A stretch of DNA of 13,203 nt from Baffinella frigidus (Eukaryota; Cryptophyceae; Cryptomonadales; Baffinellaceae): the NCBI GenBank assembly GCA_026770585.1, contig MU646379.1, positions 11,395 to 24,597 of the forward strand. Reading direction: 5' to 3'. The translations under genes were made by a program, and so were the position numbers. The notes below the pieces were generated by a model. That model searched no databases. It was not told the origin of the DNA and worked only from the letters and a program-made list of their open reading frames with translations. How positions within the stretch are numbered: the stretch's first letter is position 1; every line of letters begins with the position of its first letter. This document shows positions 12,527 through 13,203 of the stretch, one piece after another.

Positions 12527-12601
12527 TTCTTCTGCGAGAGTGACCCGTGTACCGGTATAGGTGCGTGTCAACGGGCTATAGCGCATAGCTGCGATCAACG
12601 G
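12527..12601. other. Unassigned spacer
   Basis: ACGGGCTATAGCG and ACGGACTGTAGCG (12571, 12598) form a short direct repeat. It may be the decayed rest of cassette E3. Confidence 0.4.
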
Positions 12602-12805
12602 ACTGTAGCGAATCGTGGGAAGGTCCAACTGTAACATAATCTCCATACAAGTATTAATTAATTGCTTTTGGCAACGAAAATTACTTCACGATTTGCTCAT
12701 AAAAGTAATAGTAAAGCGGTTGTGTAGTAAATTTCGTTGCACCAAAAGCAATTAATTAATACTTTTGTGGAGATGAAACAGAGCCACCCATATCGCTGAC
12801 AGCAC
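12602..12805 (-). pseudogene. Cassette E3, interrupted by element D
   Basis: Minus strand begins VLSAIWVALF (12805 downward), is broken by D, and resumes LQLDLPTIR (12635-12609). The rest of the exon has diverged. Confidence 0.7.
12639..12774. mobile_element. AT-rich foldback element D inside an exon copy
   Basis: 136 bp with inverted arms of about 50 bp (ATCTCCATACAAGTATTAAT, AATTGCTTTTGGCAACGAAA). Its base composition is sharply AT-rich against the GC-rich surroundings. No clear target duplication. Confidence 0.88.
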
Positions 12806-12880
12806 TTACGAACCCCTCCACTCGGATATTACTCCTAGCTCTGCCTGGGTAAAGGCTCGCCATGAACGTATTTGCGTTTA

Positions 12881-13032
12881 ATAGGGTAACGGACTGAACA
12901 TGGGGTAGTTAGGCCTACGGTATTACCTACAGTAGGCCGTAGGGTTTTTCGTAGGAGCCCCCATAGGCCCCTACGGCCTACCGTAGTCAATACCGTAGGC
13001 TTAACTACCCCATGTTTAGTCCGTTAGCCCAT
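12881..13032. mobile_element. Family C element (C2)
   Basis: Ends ATAGGGTAACGGACTGAACA and its near complement closing in CCGTTAGCCCAT; 152 bp. The core differs from C1 but keeps GTAGTTAGGC and CCTACGGTA. Both copies show the same asymmetry: one end has GGGTAACGG, the other GGCTAACGG. Confidence 0.85.
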
Positions 13033-13052
13033 GAAGTTGGCATTTTGTACTA

Positions 13053-13103
13053 CATCGTCGGGAGGTCCACCTCCATCAGCGCCCCCCACGTCGCTGACAG
13101 CAC
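13053..13103 (-). CDS. Exon-like cassette E4, VLSATWGALMEVDLPTM
   Basis: Minus strand CCCCAACGGAG acceptor at the edge of the TTTAGGG array, then seventeen codons related to E2. After PTM comes an in-frame TAG, or alternatively a GTAGTA donor one base earlier in the ATG; the rest of the E2 exon is absent. Confidence 0.4.
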
Positions 13104-13105
13104 CT

Positions 13106-13203
13106 CCGTTGGGGTGTGGGGTTTGGGGTTTAGGGTTAAGGGTTTGGGGTTTAGGGTTTAGGGTTTAGGGTTTGGGGTTGAGGGTTTGGGGTTTAGGGTT
13201 TAG
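13106..13203 (-). repeat. Telomere-like array (TTTAGGG, TTTGGGG) at the window edge
   Basis: G-rich on the plus strand and continuing beyond the window. C-rich in the reading direction of E4, for which it would be the upstream intron. Confidence 0.9.

Noticed and set aside
862-13203. tRNA, rRNA or a transposase gene
   Set aside because: I looked for tRNA-like box A/B pairs, rRNA cores and transposase motifs by eye and saw none; a covariance-model and profile search would settle it.

Overview
This is a eukaryotic, subtelomere-like window with no intact single-exon gene. The telomere-type repeat is the heptamer CCCTAAA/TTTAGGG, the type found in plants, many green algae and several alveolates (chromerids, dinoflagellates). 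The compact GT-AG exons, GC-rich unique DNA and dense short palindromic transposons fit an algal or protist genome. A chromerid-like alga is only a guess; nothing here fixes the taxon.

Layout. (1) 1-855, plus strand: the last exons of a gene resembling a mitochondrial carrier (SLC25, glutamate-carrier-like helix 6), with introns made of CCCTAAA-like heptamers and two partial copies of one exon inside the intron. (2) 862-3252: a nested cluster of short inverted-repeat elements. Family A has ends CAGGGGTACCTCGCTCATAAG and a TA duplication, family B has ends ATCCCTTAAGTGGCC, and families M and J are singletons; all lack coding capacity. (3) 3400-6850: minus-strand exon-like cassettes of 9 to about 30 codons, in local clusters of related copies, alternating with telomere-like arrays that are C-rich in the sense direction. 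(4) 6900-9820: minisatellites, microsatellites, a 109-bp wide-spaced inverted repeat (7484-8068), a cluster of four minus-strand 'CERTALLY' cassettes, and a 431-bp foldback element (8862-9292). (5) 9820-11730: short duplicated blocks, a 150-bp palindromic element (10993-11142) and four minus-strand 'TVIISERNK' cassettes. (6) 11937-13203: four copies of a minus-strand 'VLSAxWGAL' exon, one split by an AT-rich element (D), near a family-C element nested in a family-B element, ending in another TTTAGGG array.

Main pattern: at about ten families of short exon-like cassettes, the copies differ largely at synonymous or conservative sites, sit next to plausible AG acceptors and GT donors, and nearly always read in the direction in which the neighbouring telomere-like repeat is C-rich. 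I read this as either a large minus-strand gene, or set of gene fragments, with heptamer-repeat introns and tandemly duplicated exons, or a graveyard of such a family. The sequence alone cannot separate these. Protein identity is suggested only for the carrier.
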